DNA of 49,339 nucleotides from Thermoplasmatales archaeon (GTDB lineage Archaea > Thermoplasmatota > Thermoplasmata > Methanomassiliicoccales > Methanomethylophilaceae), in the NCBI GenBank assembly GCA_012515075.1, contig JAAYZC010000052.1, positions 1-49,339 of the forward strand. Reading direction: 5' to 3'. Positions 33,117-40,146 of this stretch are shown in pieces. Made by a program: the position numbers and the translations under genes. The notes under the pieces were generated by a model. That model ran no database searches, was not told the origin of the DNA, and was given only the letters and a program-made list of their open reading frames with translations. Positions within the stretch are counted from its first letter, which is position 1, and each line of letters starts with the position of its first letter.

Positions 33117-33367
33117 CGGTCAGGATAACTGTGAAGAACATAGCGGCGAACGCAACCATGAGGATGGAGGTGGAGCCCCAGGAGACGATGGCAGACGTGA
33201 TCCAATGCGCCGCAGAGTATTGGAGCAAGGATTCGGGAGCGTACATCCTCAAGAAGGGGAAGACGATGCTCCGCGGAGACAGGACCGCAGAGGAGACGGG
33301 CCTGGTGAACGATGACGTGCTGGAACTGATACCCGATCCCGAAGGCGGGGGCAATGGGACTGCCTAA
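33113..33367 (+). CDS. Ubiquitin-like beta-grasp modifier protein with internal diglycine
   Basis: 84 residues. N-terminal strand pair VRITVKNIAANATMRMEV, a helix TMADVIQCAAEYW, then YILKKGKTMLRGDRTAEETG and DDVLELIPDPEGGG: the layout of ubiquitin and of YukD-like and bacterial operon Ubls. The tail is GGGNGTA: three glycines (78-80) followed by four residues, so trimming would be needed to expose a terminal glycine, as for eukaryotic and Caldiarchaeum pro-ubiquitin. The last 14 nt overlap the E2 gene. It is placed between E1 and E2, which supports the role. Confidence 0.85.
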   Translation: MTVRITVKNIAANATMRMEVEPQETMADVIQCAAEYWSKDSGAYILKKGKTMLRGDRTAEETGLVNDDVLELIPDPEGGGNGTA

Positions 33368-33833
33368 GCAGGTCCTCGTGAGGAGGATCAACAACGAGCT
33401 CGGGCAGTGCTCCGAATATCTGGAAGCGGACCTTCCGGCGATACCCGAGGACGCCCGCTTCCCGCTGGAGATCCGCATAGACCTGGTCAACCATCCGGCC
33501 TATGTGTCCGAGGATCGCATGTCGAGGAAGCACGCCTGCAGGCTGATAATATCCGAGGAGTACCCTTTCAGGAAGCCCGAGGCTAGATGGATCACACCGA
33601 TATTCCATCCCAACATAATGATGCCCGAGGACGGAGGGTATGTCTGCCTGAGGACCCTTGACGACTGGTCTTTCGGATCCAGCATGCTGGCCTTCGTCAA
33701 GAGCCTTGAGCACCTCATAGGTGACCCCCGTCCCAAGAACCCCTTCGGAACCGAATCCTGCCTGGCGGCATCCAGGTTCTTCTCCGACAACCCCCTGGGG
33801 ATGGAGATGTCCGTAAGCTACGGGGGGCGCTGA
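33354..33833 (+). CDS. E2-like ubiquitin-conjugating enzyme (UBC fold)
   Basis: 159 residues, the normal size of a single UBC domain. Strand EIRIDLVNHPAY, then YPFRKPEARWITPIFHPNI with the HPN motif (85-87), catalytic C98 in GGYVCLRTLDDW, the tryptophan W105, and SMLAFVKSLEHLIGDP followed by NPF...AASRFF, all in the E2 order. It would take the Ubl from the E1 and attach it to target lysines. The start overlaps the Ubl gene, using GAAGGCGGGG there as ribosome site; the stop overlaps the JAMM start as TGATG. The protein ends in YGGR. Confidence 0.9.
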   Translation: MGLPKQVLVRRINNELGQCSEYLEADLPAIPEDARFPLEIRIDLVNHPAYVSEDRMSRKHACRLIISEEYPFRKPEARWITPIFHPNIMMPEDGGYVCLRTLDDWSFGSSMLAFVKSLEHLIGDPRPKNPFGTESCLAASRFFSDNPLGMEMSVSYGGR

Positions 33834-34342
33834 TGCCCAAGGTGATATCCGCGGCCGGAGAACCTCCGCGGGCGAGGAGGAGAACGGTCGCGGCGGCATC
33901 GCTGTTCGTTTCGGAGGACGCCCTGAACGATATGATATACCACGCGGAAGCCGGCCTGATTGATAAGAAGGAGGTCATGGGGCTGATGATTGGGATGTTC
34001 TACAATGACGGCTCCGGGACCTACGCGGAGGTCACCGGCACGGCCACATCCGATCTCATAGCAAGCAGCACCAGCGTCAGGTTCGACGGCGGGTCCCTGG
34101 AGCCCCTCTTCGATTCCCTGGACGAGATGGAGGAAAACCAATCGGTGGTTGGATGGTATCATTCGCATCCGGGGTTCGGCTGTTTCATGTCCGAGACGGA
34201 TGTGAGGACGCAGGATGGCATATTCGGCGGAGGGACGGGATTCGCGATAGTGATAGATCCCGTAAGAATGGAGATAAAGGCCTTCGACAGCACGCCCCGC
34301 GCGCCGAAGGAGGTCCAGATGATCGTCATGGGCGGGGATTGA
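33833..34342 (+). CDS. JAMM/MPN+ metalloprotease, Rpn11-like deubiquitinase
   Basis: 169 residues. Complete JAMM site: E47 in KKEVMGLMIG, H110/H112 in VVGWYHSHPGFGC, S120, D123 in FMSETDVRTQ. The stretch VVGWYHSHPGFGC followed by (W/F)xS..D..TQ is the pattern of eukaryotic Rpn11 and Csn5, closer than the generic bacterial JAB. A zinc isopeptidase is expected, able to mature the Ubl tail and remove it from targets. Translated through a TGATG overlap with the E2. It ends with no gap before the convergent hexuloisomerase gene. Confidence 0.92.
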   Translation: MPKVISAAGEPPRARRRTVAAASLFVSEDALNDMIYHAEAGLIDKKEVMGLMIGMFYNDGSGTYAEVTGTATSDLIASSTSVRFDGGSLEPLFDSLDEMEENQSVVGWYHSHPGFGCFMSETDVRTQDGIFGGGTGFAIVIDPVRMEIKAFDSTPRAPKEVQMIVMGGD

Positions 34343-34894
34343 TCAGACCCATATGGCATGCCTGTTGCGCATGTCGATCTCGGTAACGCCCAGCCTCTCC
34401 ATCATTGACGGTACCATCGCGTCGAAGAACAGCATGACCGCGTCCTCGAAGACGGTGCCCAGGGGGGCCAGCTCGTGTCTCTCCTCATCATCCGCTATCT
34501 TAAGGGTTATCACGGTGTCCGAAGCCTTGGCGAGCTTGCTGCCGCCCCTCGAGGTTATCGTGACCACATGGGAGCCGAGGCGACGGGCGATCTGCGCCGT
34601 CTGAGTGCCCGAGACGGTCTCTCCCCTGTTGGAGATTATGATGGTGAGGTCGTCCCTGCCTATTATGGGGGTGGTCATGTCACCGACGAAATGCACATCC
34701 AACCCCATCTGGACCAGACGTACCGAGAACAGCTGACCCACCAGTCCGGATCTCCCCGAACCGTACACGAAGATCTTCTTCTTGCTCAGGATGAGGGATA
34801 TGAGCCTCTCTTCAGACTCGGAATCTATGGACCCTATCGCATCGCGGGTACGCTGCAGAAGGAAGTCCACGGATCCTCTGTCCAAATCATTCAC
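34343..34894 (-). CDS. hxlB: 6-phospho-3-hexuloisomerase (SIS domain)
   Basis: 183 residues with one sugar isomerase fold: FVYGSGRSGLVGQLFSVRL, HFVGDMTTPIIG, ISNRGET and the C-terminal GTVFEDAVMLFFDA are typical of PHI. In archaea PHI works with hexulose-phosphate synthase in the reversed ribulose monophosphate route to supply pentoses. The synthase is not in this window. It overlaps the upstream TIM-barrel gene by 8 nt. Confidence 0.9.
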   Translation of the reverse strand: MNDLDRGSVDFLLQRTRDAIGSIDSESEERLISLILSKKKIFVYGSGRSGLVGQLFSVRLVQMGLDVHFVGDMTTPIIGRDDLTIIISNRGETVSGTQTAQIARRLGSHVVTITSRGGSKLAKASDTVITLKIADDEERHELAPLGTVFEDAVMLFFDAMVPSMMERLGVTEIDMRNRHAIWV

Positions 34895-35936
34895 CGCCGG
34901 AGGGGACGCTGTCGGCCTCCTCCTTCTTCTTGGCCTTCAGGGCCTTGGTGGCCCTTTTCGTGAGGACCCTTTCATGTATCACCCTCATGTAGACCGCGTC
35001 ATGCTCCAGAAGAGGGGAACCGGATATCACGGTGGCCTCGGGCTTCATCTCCGTCAGAGCCTCAGCCAGAGGTTCGAACCTCAGATCGCCCTTCTTTATC
35101 GGTGTGAGTTTCCTCTCGTTCCCGTCCGCGTGCTCCACACCGGCGAATGCGGTGTATACCCTGCCGCCGGCGCAGTACGGTTCCACCTGTCCGAGGACGT
35201 CCATGAAGTCCTCCTGTTCCATCAGGGAGCCGTTTGTGCGGGCGTGAAGATGGGGGAAGTTGATCACCGGCACCAGTCCGTCTATGGAATCGCACAGTTC
35301 CAGGATCTGATCCAGGGAGCCGAAGACGTTCTGATGGCCGGAGACCTCTATGCCCAGACGGGTTTCGATGCCCGCCTCCTGCCACCAGTCCATGAGCGCC
35401 TCCAGGTTCTCGGATATGTTCGCATCCGTCTCCTCCTTGGAGAGGGATCCTCCGTAAAGGCCCAGACTGGTGACCACGATATCGCCTCCGAGAGCGTTGA
35501 CCATCCGTCCGGCGTGCCTTATGCTGTCGAAGCAGATGCCCGTTATTTCGCTGTTGGAGCCCAGGTCCATGTAGTACGGGGTGTGCATGGACAGGCTGAC
35601 GTCCAGCCTGCGTGCCATCTTCCCGATGTCGTAGAGGTCCCCGAAGGATTCCGAGATGCCGGAAGGCATCCAGACGAGAACATCATCCTCCATGATGGGC
35701 TCGTCCGTGTCGCAGACAGGCTCATCGTCCCTTATGATCTCAATCACGAACCTATCCTGGATATCCTTTATGGTGAGCCCGACATCCTCTTCCTCAGGAT
35801 ATCCCATTATGGTGCCGGCTCTGACCATCTGTATCTCCAGAGCGGTGAGGCTGAGGTTGTGTACGTCCTCGATTCCGTCTTTGAGGGTGCGTCCTTTGCA
35901 CGAAAGGGGGATGCCAGCGGGGCCGAATCTGATCAT
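34887..35936 (-). CDS. TIM-barrel protein of the AP endonuclease 2 / sugar isomerase family
   Basis: 349 residues. The start MIRFGPAGIPLSCKG, SLSMHTPYYMDLGS, GIEVSGHQNVFGS and INFPHLHARTNG give the metal-binding His/Glu pattern of the endonuclease IV-like xylose isomerase fold common in archaea. An insert (about 50-90) of acidic residues is unusual. The lysine-rich C-terminus may be disordered. Whether it is a DNA repair nuclease or a sugar isomerase cannot be decided; the overlap with hxlB leans to sugar chemistry. Confidence 0.75.
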   Translation of the reverse strand: MIRFGPAGIPLSCKGRTLKDGIEDVHNLSLTALEIQMVRAGTIMGYPEEEDVGLTIKDIQDRFVIEIIRDDEPVCDTDEPIMEDDVLVWMPSGISESFGDLYDIGKMARRLDVSLSMHTPYYMDLGSNSEITGICFDSIRHAGRMVNALGGDIVVTSLGLYGGSLSKEETDANISENLEALMDWWQEAGIETRLGIEVSGHQNVFGSLDQILELCDSIDGLVPVINFPHLHARTNGSLMEQEDFMDVLGQVEPYCAGGRVYTAFAGVEHADGNERKLTPIKKGDLRFEPLAEALTEMKPEATVISGSPLLEHDAVYMRVIHERVLTKRATKALKAKKKEEADSVPSGGE

Positions 35937-35969
35937 ATTGGGTTCACCGGGTCGGCTATTGCGTAAACC

Positions 35970-35982
35970 TTATTTAAATTAT
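35970..35982 (-). promoter_or_regulatory. TATA box for the TIM-barrel/hxlB unit
   Basis: Minus-strand ATAATTTAAATAA, centred 40 nt upstream of the start at 35936. A leader of about 13 nt would include GGTGAA. Confidence 0.5.
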
Positions 35983-36049
35983 CCATTATACGGGACGGTA
36001 TCTCGGGGGTGTGCGGTGACATGGGCGCGCAGCATAGTCCTGTGCATAA

Positions 36050-36058
36050 TTTTATAAA
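36050..36058 (+). promoter_or_regulatory. TATA box for the L18e-L13-S9-RpoN operon
   Basis: TTTTATAAA, 52 nt before the L18e ATG. The predicted 25-nt leader carries GGGAGAG as ribosome site. Typical strong archaeal promoter. Confidence 0.6.
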
Positions 36059-36105
36059 CAACCTCTCCATTGGTCGGTTAACCCAATGTCGGGAGAGTCA
36101 GAAAA

Positions 36106-36468
36106 ATGAACGGACGTTCCAAAACGAATCCTGGTCTCATCGCCCTTGTACAGGACCTGAAGGCGATCGGGAGAGAGAACGGATCTGCTATCTGGCGAGA
36201 CATAGCGCTGAGGCTGGAGAAGCCCCGGCGCAACTGGGCTGAGACCAATCTCAGCAAACTCGAAAGGTATGCCCAGGACGGGGACGTGATAGTCGTCCCC
36301 GGAAAGGTCCTGGCAGCAGGCACGATTAGCAAGAAGATAACCGTCGCGGCCTACGGCTTCTCCGAAGCTTCGCAGGCGGCCATACAGGTGGCCGGCGGAA
36401 GGACGATGACAATACGTGAGCTCGCGGCGGAGAACCCCAAGGGTTCCAACGTCAGGATACTGAGGTGA
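36106..36468 (+). CDS. rpl18e: 50S ribosomal protein L18e
   Basis: 120 residues, archaeal/eukaryotic large-subunit protein. KTNPGLIALVQDLK, WRDIALRLEKPRRNWAETNLSKLERYA and VPGKVLAAG are diagnostic. It heads the conserved cluster L18e-L13-S9-RpoN, in standard archaeal order. The stop is 5 nt before the L13 start. Length is normal. Confidence 0.97.
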   Translation: MNGRSKTNPGLIALVQDLKAIGRENGSAIWRDIALRLEKPRRNWAETNLSKLERYAQDGDVIVVPGKVLAAGTISKKITVAAYGFSEASQAAIQVAGGRTMTIRELAAENPKGSNVRILR

Positions 36469-36473
36469 TCCGA

Positions 36474-36899
36474 ATGGTTACTATAATCGACGGGAAAGGA
36501 CTCATCCACGGAAGGCTTGCGGGAATCGTCGCCAAGAGGATCATGGACGGCGAGGACGTCGTCGTGGTCAACTCCGAATCGATAATCATCACCGGGGAGA
36601 GGGAGATGATATTCGGGGAATTCAAGGCAAAGGTCGACCGCGGGGACGCGACGAAGAGGAAAGGACCCTTCTACCCCCGCAGGGCGGATCTCATGTTCAA
36701 GAGGTGCGTCAGGGGAATGATCCCCTGGAAGAGCACCAGCGGGAGAGAGGCGTACAGGAGGCTCCACGTCTTCGTGGGGGTCCCGAAGCAGTTCGCGGAC
36801 GTCCAGATGGAGAGACCCGAATACGCGGTCAGAGAGATTACCGGTAAATACACAACCCTGGGAGCCGTAGCCAAATTCCTGGGTTCCAACGTGAGGTGA
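36474..36899 (+). CDS. rpl13: 50S ribosomal protein L13 (uL13)
   Basis: 141 residues. IIDGKGLIHGRLAGIVAKR and the central KRKGPFYPRRADLMFKRCVRGMIPWK match archaeal uL13. A GTG at 36465 is in frame but is part of the ribosome site GAGGTGATC; the ATG at 36474 is preferred. It is 4 nt upstream of S9. Confidence 0.97.
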   Translation: MVTIIDGKGLIHGRLAGIVAKRIMDGEDVVVVNSESIIITGEREMIFGEFKAKVDRGDATKRKGPFYPRRADLMFKRCVRGMIPWKSTSGREAYRRLHVFVGVPKQFADVQMERPEYAVREITGKYTTLGAVAKFLGSNVR

Positions 36900-36903
36900 T
36901 CCC

Positions 36904-37302
36904 ATGGAGTGCGTCAACACAAGCGGAAAGAGGAAGACGGCGATCGCCAGGGCGGTCGTGAAGGAAGGTACCGGCAAGGTCATCGTCAACAAGGTCCCTA
37001 TAGACATATACGGACCCGAACTCGCGAGGCTCAAGATAAAGGAGCCTCTGGGCCTGGCGCCCGAGATGGCGGCGAAGGTCGATATCAGCGTCACCGTGAA
37101 CGGCGGCGGGGTCATGGGGCAGGCGACCGCGGTAAGGACCGCGATAGCCAGGGGCCTCGTGGACTATTACAAGGACGAAGAGCTCGAGGCTATGTTCAGA
37201 GCCTACGACAGGACCCTCATCATCAACGATGACAGAAGGAAGCTGCCGAAGAACCCTCTGGGACACGGTGCTCGTGCCAAGAAGCAGAAGTCTTACCGTT
37301 GA
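36904..37302 (+). CDS. rps9: 30S ribosomal protein S9 (uS9)
   Basis: 132 residues. N-terminal TSGKRKTAIARAVVKEGTGK, YYKDEELEAMFRAYDRTLI and the basic C-terminus GHGARAKKQKSYR, whose final arginine reaches the P-site tRNA. All are typical. GAGGTGATG spacing connects it to RpoN 9 nt downstream. Confidence 0.97.
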   Translation: MECVNTSGKRKTAIARAVVKEGTGKVIVNKVPIDIYGPELARLKIKEPLGLAPEMAAKVDISVTVNGGGVMGQATAVRTAIARGLVDYYKDEELEAMFRAYDRTLIINDDRRKLPKNPLGHGARAKKQKSYR

Positions 37303-37311
37303 GGTGATGGA

Positions 37312-37503
37312 ATGATCATACCTGTGAGATGTTTCACCTGCGGAAAAGTCGTCGGAAGCGCCTACCCCGAATACGTCAGGCGCGTAGGTATGGGGGAGGA
37401 TCCTCAGAAGGTCCTCGACGATCTCGGTCTCGACAGGTACTGCTGCCGCAGGATGATAATATCCCATGCGGATCTCATAGGGGAGATCGCCCCCCTCGGA
37501 TAA
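37312..37503 (+). CDS. rpoN: DNA-directed RNA polymerase subunit N (Rpb10-like)
   Basis: 63 residues. Zinc-binding CFTCGK near the N-terminus and the adjacent cysteine pair in RYCCRRMI, the atypical zinc bundle of Rpb10. N-terminus [15 protein letters not shown] is invariant in archaea. It is the last protein gene of the operon; tRNA-Pro(GGG) follows after 27 nt. Confidence 0.97.
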   Translation: MIIPVRCFTCGKVVGSAYPEYVRRVGMGEDPQKVLDDLGLDRYCCRRMIISHADLIGEIAPLG

Positions 37504-37530
37504 ACCTCTTAAACAAAACACATTAACAAT

Positions 37531-37606
37531 GGGCCCGTGGGGTAGCTTGGTATCCTTCTTGCTTGGGGTGCAAGTAACTCCAGTTCAAATCTGGGCGGGC
37601 CCACCA
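37531..37606 (+). tRNA. tRNA-Pro (anticodon GGG), CCA encoded
   Basis: Acceptor GGGCCCG/CGGGCCC, anticodon stem CTTGC/GCAAG with loop TTGGGGT (anticodon GGG), T arm CTCCAG-TTCAAAT-CTGGG, discriminator A at 37603 and an encoded CCA (37604-37606). A CTTAAAC element lies about 22 nt upstream, so it may be transcribed alone or with RpoN. Confidence 0.95.
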
Positions 37607-38301
37607 GTCCCCTTCATATCGCTTTATCCGATACCTTCCAAGATGTCATCTGTCTAAGATTTTGGGGCGACGCCCCGTCTCGGTACGCGTACCTGGCACG
37701 GTGACGCGCCTCCATCACGTCTCGTGGGAGGGGGCCCGGCCGCGAGTACACGCGGGGAGCGCCGTTACCGACACAAGGTTAAGTAATCTCAGAATCCTCC
37801 GACAATCCCTGTCCACGACGCGTTTCGGGGCCAGGATCCGGACGCCTGCGCAGATGCCCGCACAGCCCTCCGATCATTTTGCCCTCGGCGTAGGGCGGCC
37901 ACACTTCCCCCGTTCGGCGAATCGCGCATCGGAGGCGTCTCGCCGACGGACTTTCCGGGACACCATGCGGAGGGAATGCCGAATGTATATTCGTCTGCAT
38001 CCGCAACCCCTGCCACAGCCAGATGGCCGGGTCCCTGGAGAAGAAACCGGCTTCCGATGTTTCCAATAGCCATTCCGCGGGTACGGAGCCTGGGGCTGCT
38101 GCAAGCCAGTATGCGAGATGCGTGATCCCGATGTCGTCGTTTTCATGGTATGCAAACTCGGCTGTCCCGTGATCAGGTGTCGACATCCGGAGAACCCGGG
38201 GATGGAAGATCCTGTCGGGAAGCCGGACGGGGCTTTCAGGGAGATCATCTGTTGAATGTAGATGAGGGTGCTCGATCCGAGATTCAGGATGAAGTTAGCA
38301 A

Positions 38302-38312
38302 CCCCCCCCCCC
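38302..38312. repeat. Homopolymer run of 11 C
   Basis: Uninterrupted C11 on the plus strand (G11 on the minus), the longest homopolymer I noticed in the window. Such runs are prone to slippage and also to sequencing error. Confidence 0.9.
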
Positions 38313-38327
38313 GAGGCGCGGTCGCTC

Positions 38328-38354
38328 CCTGCAGGGCCCTCCGCAGGCCTTTTT
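38328..38354 (+). terminator. Terminator-like hairpin with T5
   Basis: CCTGC (38328-38332) pairs with GCAGG (38343-38347), with partial inner pairing, and is followed by five T (38350-38354). It points to a plus-strand transcript ending here, either read-through from tRNA-Pro(GGG) or an unrecognised RNA. Confidence 0.35.
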
Positions 38355-38370
38355 CACCCCAGAGGGAACA

Positions 38371-38379
38371 GTTTAATAC
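38371..38379 (+). promoter_or_regulatory. TATA box for the hypothetical gene at 38400
   Basis: GTTTAATAC centred about 26 nt before the GTG at 38400. Another AT-rich stretch follows at 38382-38395. Confidence 0.4.
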
Positions 38380-38399
38380 CGACATATTGATTTAACAGT

Positions 38400-38714
38400 G
38401 TGATAAGGAACCCTGTGGACTTCAACGAACTTCTAATGCGGATAAGGAACGGCGAGATCGAATACCTGGAAACGGATGAGAAATTCGGCCCGAAGGAGTG
38501 GAGGGTCGCCAAGTACCATCTGAAGGACGGAGAGATCGAAAGGACGGTATTCGCCTACGATTTCGGAAAGTGCTGTATCCTGCCGGACGAAGGAGAGACA
38601 CTGGGAGCCAAACTCGAGAGGTTCGAGAGCATGGGCGTATGGTCCCTGAAAGAGGTCCCGGTGCAGAACAGCGAAAGGGTCGGGGTTCGCATAGTGTTGA
38701 AAGAACTGTTCTGA
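38400..38714 (+). CDS. Hypothetical protein, 104 residues
   Basis: I do not recognise a family. It is a soluble, charged protein, alternating strands and helices, with DFNELLMRIRNGEIEYLETDE at the start and no membrane segment or motif. Codon use is like that of nearby genes, with AGG arginines. Two start codons compete: GTG at 38400, at leaderless distance from the TATA box, and GTG at 38415, which follows AAGGA by 5 nt. Single-gene unit, convergent with the zinc-ribbon gene. Confidence 0.65.
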   Translation: MIRNPVDFNELLMRIRNGEIEYLETDEKFGPKEWRVAKYHLKDGEIERTVFAYDFGKCCILPDEGETLGAKLERFESMGVWSLKEVPVQNSERVGVRIVLKELF

Positions 38715-38754
38715 TGCATTTAAGCCGTTTTCCGGCACGGCCCCCTGGGGGGCG

Positions 38755-38943
38755 TCACAAGGAAGCGACCAGCACTACGGCGGCCATCACAAACAATCCC
38801 ACTACGACCACGTACTTCATAACCACGCAGGCGCATAGCCTCCTCGCCGGTCTGCCGTCTACCAGCAAAGCCATTCCGCAACGCCTGCAGTAAGGGGAAC
38901 CGTCAGGGTTCTCTACGCCACAACAGGGACACTGCACGCTCAT
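38755..38943 (-). CDS. Small zinc-ribbon membrane protein
   Basis: 62 residues. Zinc ribbon CPCCGVENPDGSPYCRRCG (residues 5-23) followed by one hydrophobic helix (VVMKYVVVVGLFVMAAVVLVASL). Similar ribbon-plus-helix proteins are frequent in archaea and of unknown function. The ATG at 38943 has a TATA element (ATATATTCA) 28 nt upstream; an ATG at 38985 is also open but lies upstream of that TATA box. Confidence 0.65.
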   Translation of the reverse strand: MSVQCPCCGVENPDGSPYCRRCGMALLVDGRPARRLCACVVMKYVVVVGLFVMAAVVLVASL

Positions 38944-38966
38944 TGTATTCCTGGTAGGCCTTAGGT

Positions 38967-38975
38967 TGAATATAT
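38967..38975 (-). promoter_or_regulatory. TATA box for the small zinc-ribbon gene
   Basis: Minus-strand ATATATTCA centred 28 nt before the ATG at 38943. Confidence 0.4.
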
Positions 38976-39022
38976 TGTTCACCATTTTATAAATGTTATA
39001 TATGGTCTGATGATCCTCCGGA

Positions 39023-40069
39023 TCACCATGAGTATCTGAAGGAGAAGAGGCAGCCCCAGTACATGTCGATGTAGCGGGGCCGGGTCAGAGAAGCCCACGC
39101 GCCCGAAAGGTACACGTATCCACGGGAGAAAGGTTTCACCGCCCGGTTCATCTCCTCATCAGTCCAGGACGCCATCCTGCGATGGAAGTTCATGAACCTG
39201 GGCGATGACAGCGGCGAACGCGCCCACCATCTTTCGTATCTTCTCGGATCCCCACCGATGACAGCCTCCGCCGCCCTCCTGCCTGACACCAGTGCGGTTC
39301 TGAGGCCTCCGAAGGAGACGGGGTTGGCCATTCCCGCGGAATCACCCGCAAGCAACGCGTTCCCTTCGACGATCCTGCCGACGCCCCCTATCGGTATCAT
39401 CCTGCCTCCTTTGAAAACATATCCCGTCTCCTGATGGCTTCCACGGGTGGCTCCGGTGCAGGTCATGCTTCCACAGGGGAACTCCCACATGTACCCGCCT
39501 CTGTATCTCTCTCCGACCCTGAAGACGAAACCGTCGGGCGGGTCGCGGTCCACTATGTACTCCGTGGCCGGGACGACCTCGGCGGCGGAGGTCCCGAACA
39601 GGTCCTTGCGGACAACCGAGTTGGCACCGTCCGCTCCTATGACGTATCGGCACACGATCTCCTCGCCCGACGACATGCGGGCCGTGTACCCTCTGCCGTT
39701 CCGCGTTATGCCGGCGACCCTTCCTGAAACGAAACTGGCACCGGACTCCACCGCCCGGCCCCGGATCCCGGTCAGGAAAGCCGGTCTGTCCAGTATGTAA
39801 CCTTCGGTCCCCAGGCGTATCTCGGTCCCGTCAGGCCACACAATATCCAAACTGCTTATCTCGTTGAGCACCGGGTCCGGTTCCAAGGGACGGATCTCCC
39901 TGAACGCCGCCCTGCTGATACCTGCGCCGCAGGTGCGGTGGTAGCGCCGGTACGCTTCCCCTTCGAGACGGTCCGCGACCACCACATCCAGCCGGCTCTG
40001 CGATGACAGGAAGAAAGCCGCGGACAATCCTGCCGGACCCGCACCGACCACAAGGACATCGCAATCCAT
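39023..40069 (-). CDS. FAD-dependent oxidoreductase, geranylgeranyl reductase family
   Basis: 348 residues. Dinucleotide fold CDVLVVGAGPAGLSAAFFLSS at the N-terminus, catalytic-region RTCGAGIS, YVIGADGANSVVR, and the second FAD motif NALLAGDSAGMANPVSFGG. This is the geranylgeranyl reductase-like flavoprotein group that, in archaea, saturates the isoprenoid chains of membrane lipids; other members act on other substrates. It is shorter than the typical archaeal lipid GGR (about 390-410). It is downstream of the acetyltransferase by 77 nt on the same strand. Confidence 0.8.
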   Translation of the reverse strand: MDCDVLVVGAGPAGLSAAFFLSSQSRLDVVVADRLEGEAYRRYHRTCGAGISRAAFREIRPLEPDPVLNEISSLDIVWPDGTEIRLGTEGYILDRPAFLTGIRGRAVESGASFVSGRVAGITRNGRGYTARMSSGEEIVCRYVIGADGANSVVRKDLFGTSAAEVVPATEYIVDRDPPDGFVFRVGERYRGGYMWEFPCGSMTCTGATRGSHQETGYVFKGGRMIPIGGVGRIVEGNALLAGDSAGMANPVSFGGLRTALVSGRRAAEAVIGGDPRRYERWWARSPLSSPRFMNFHRRMASWTDEEMNRAVKPFSRGYVYLSGAWASLTRPRYIDMYWGCLFSFRYSW

Positions 40070-40146
40070 GCTCCCGGAATCCCCCTCAGGGATATTACGG
40101 TTCCCCCCATCCGTAGCCGGGCCATCGTCAGACGGGAGGGGGCGGT

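Larger units (their letters stand above)
37607..38398. other. 792-nt region without a confident gene; possible decayed gene and C11 run
   Basis: No frame has protein-like composition throughout. On the minus strand, stretches of about 40-90 codons in different frames look coding (for example about 38186-37990, and another frame through 38300-38180), as if one gene had been broken by frameshifts. An 11-base C run stands at 38302-38312. A GGGGC-GAC-GCCCC hairpin lies at 37663-37675. A plus-strand hairpin with a T run ends the region. No tRNA, RNase P or SRP RNA hallmark was seen. Confidence 0.5.

Noticed and set aside
33354-33833. The E2 C-terminal YGGR as a second conjugation tail
   Set aside because: It is attached to a complete UBC fold, and there is no beta-grasp domain; a chance Gly-Gly is more likely.
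37607-38398. RNase P RNA or SRP RNA in the gene-poor region
   Set aside because: I looked for conserved core strings of both RNAs on both strands and did not see them.
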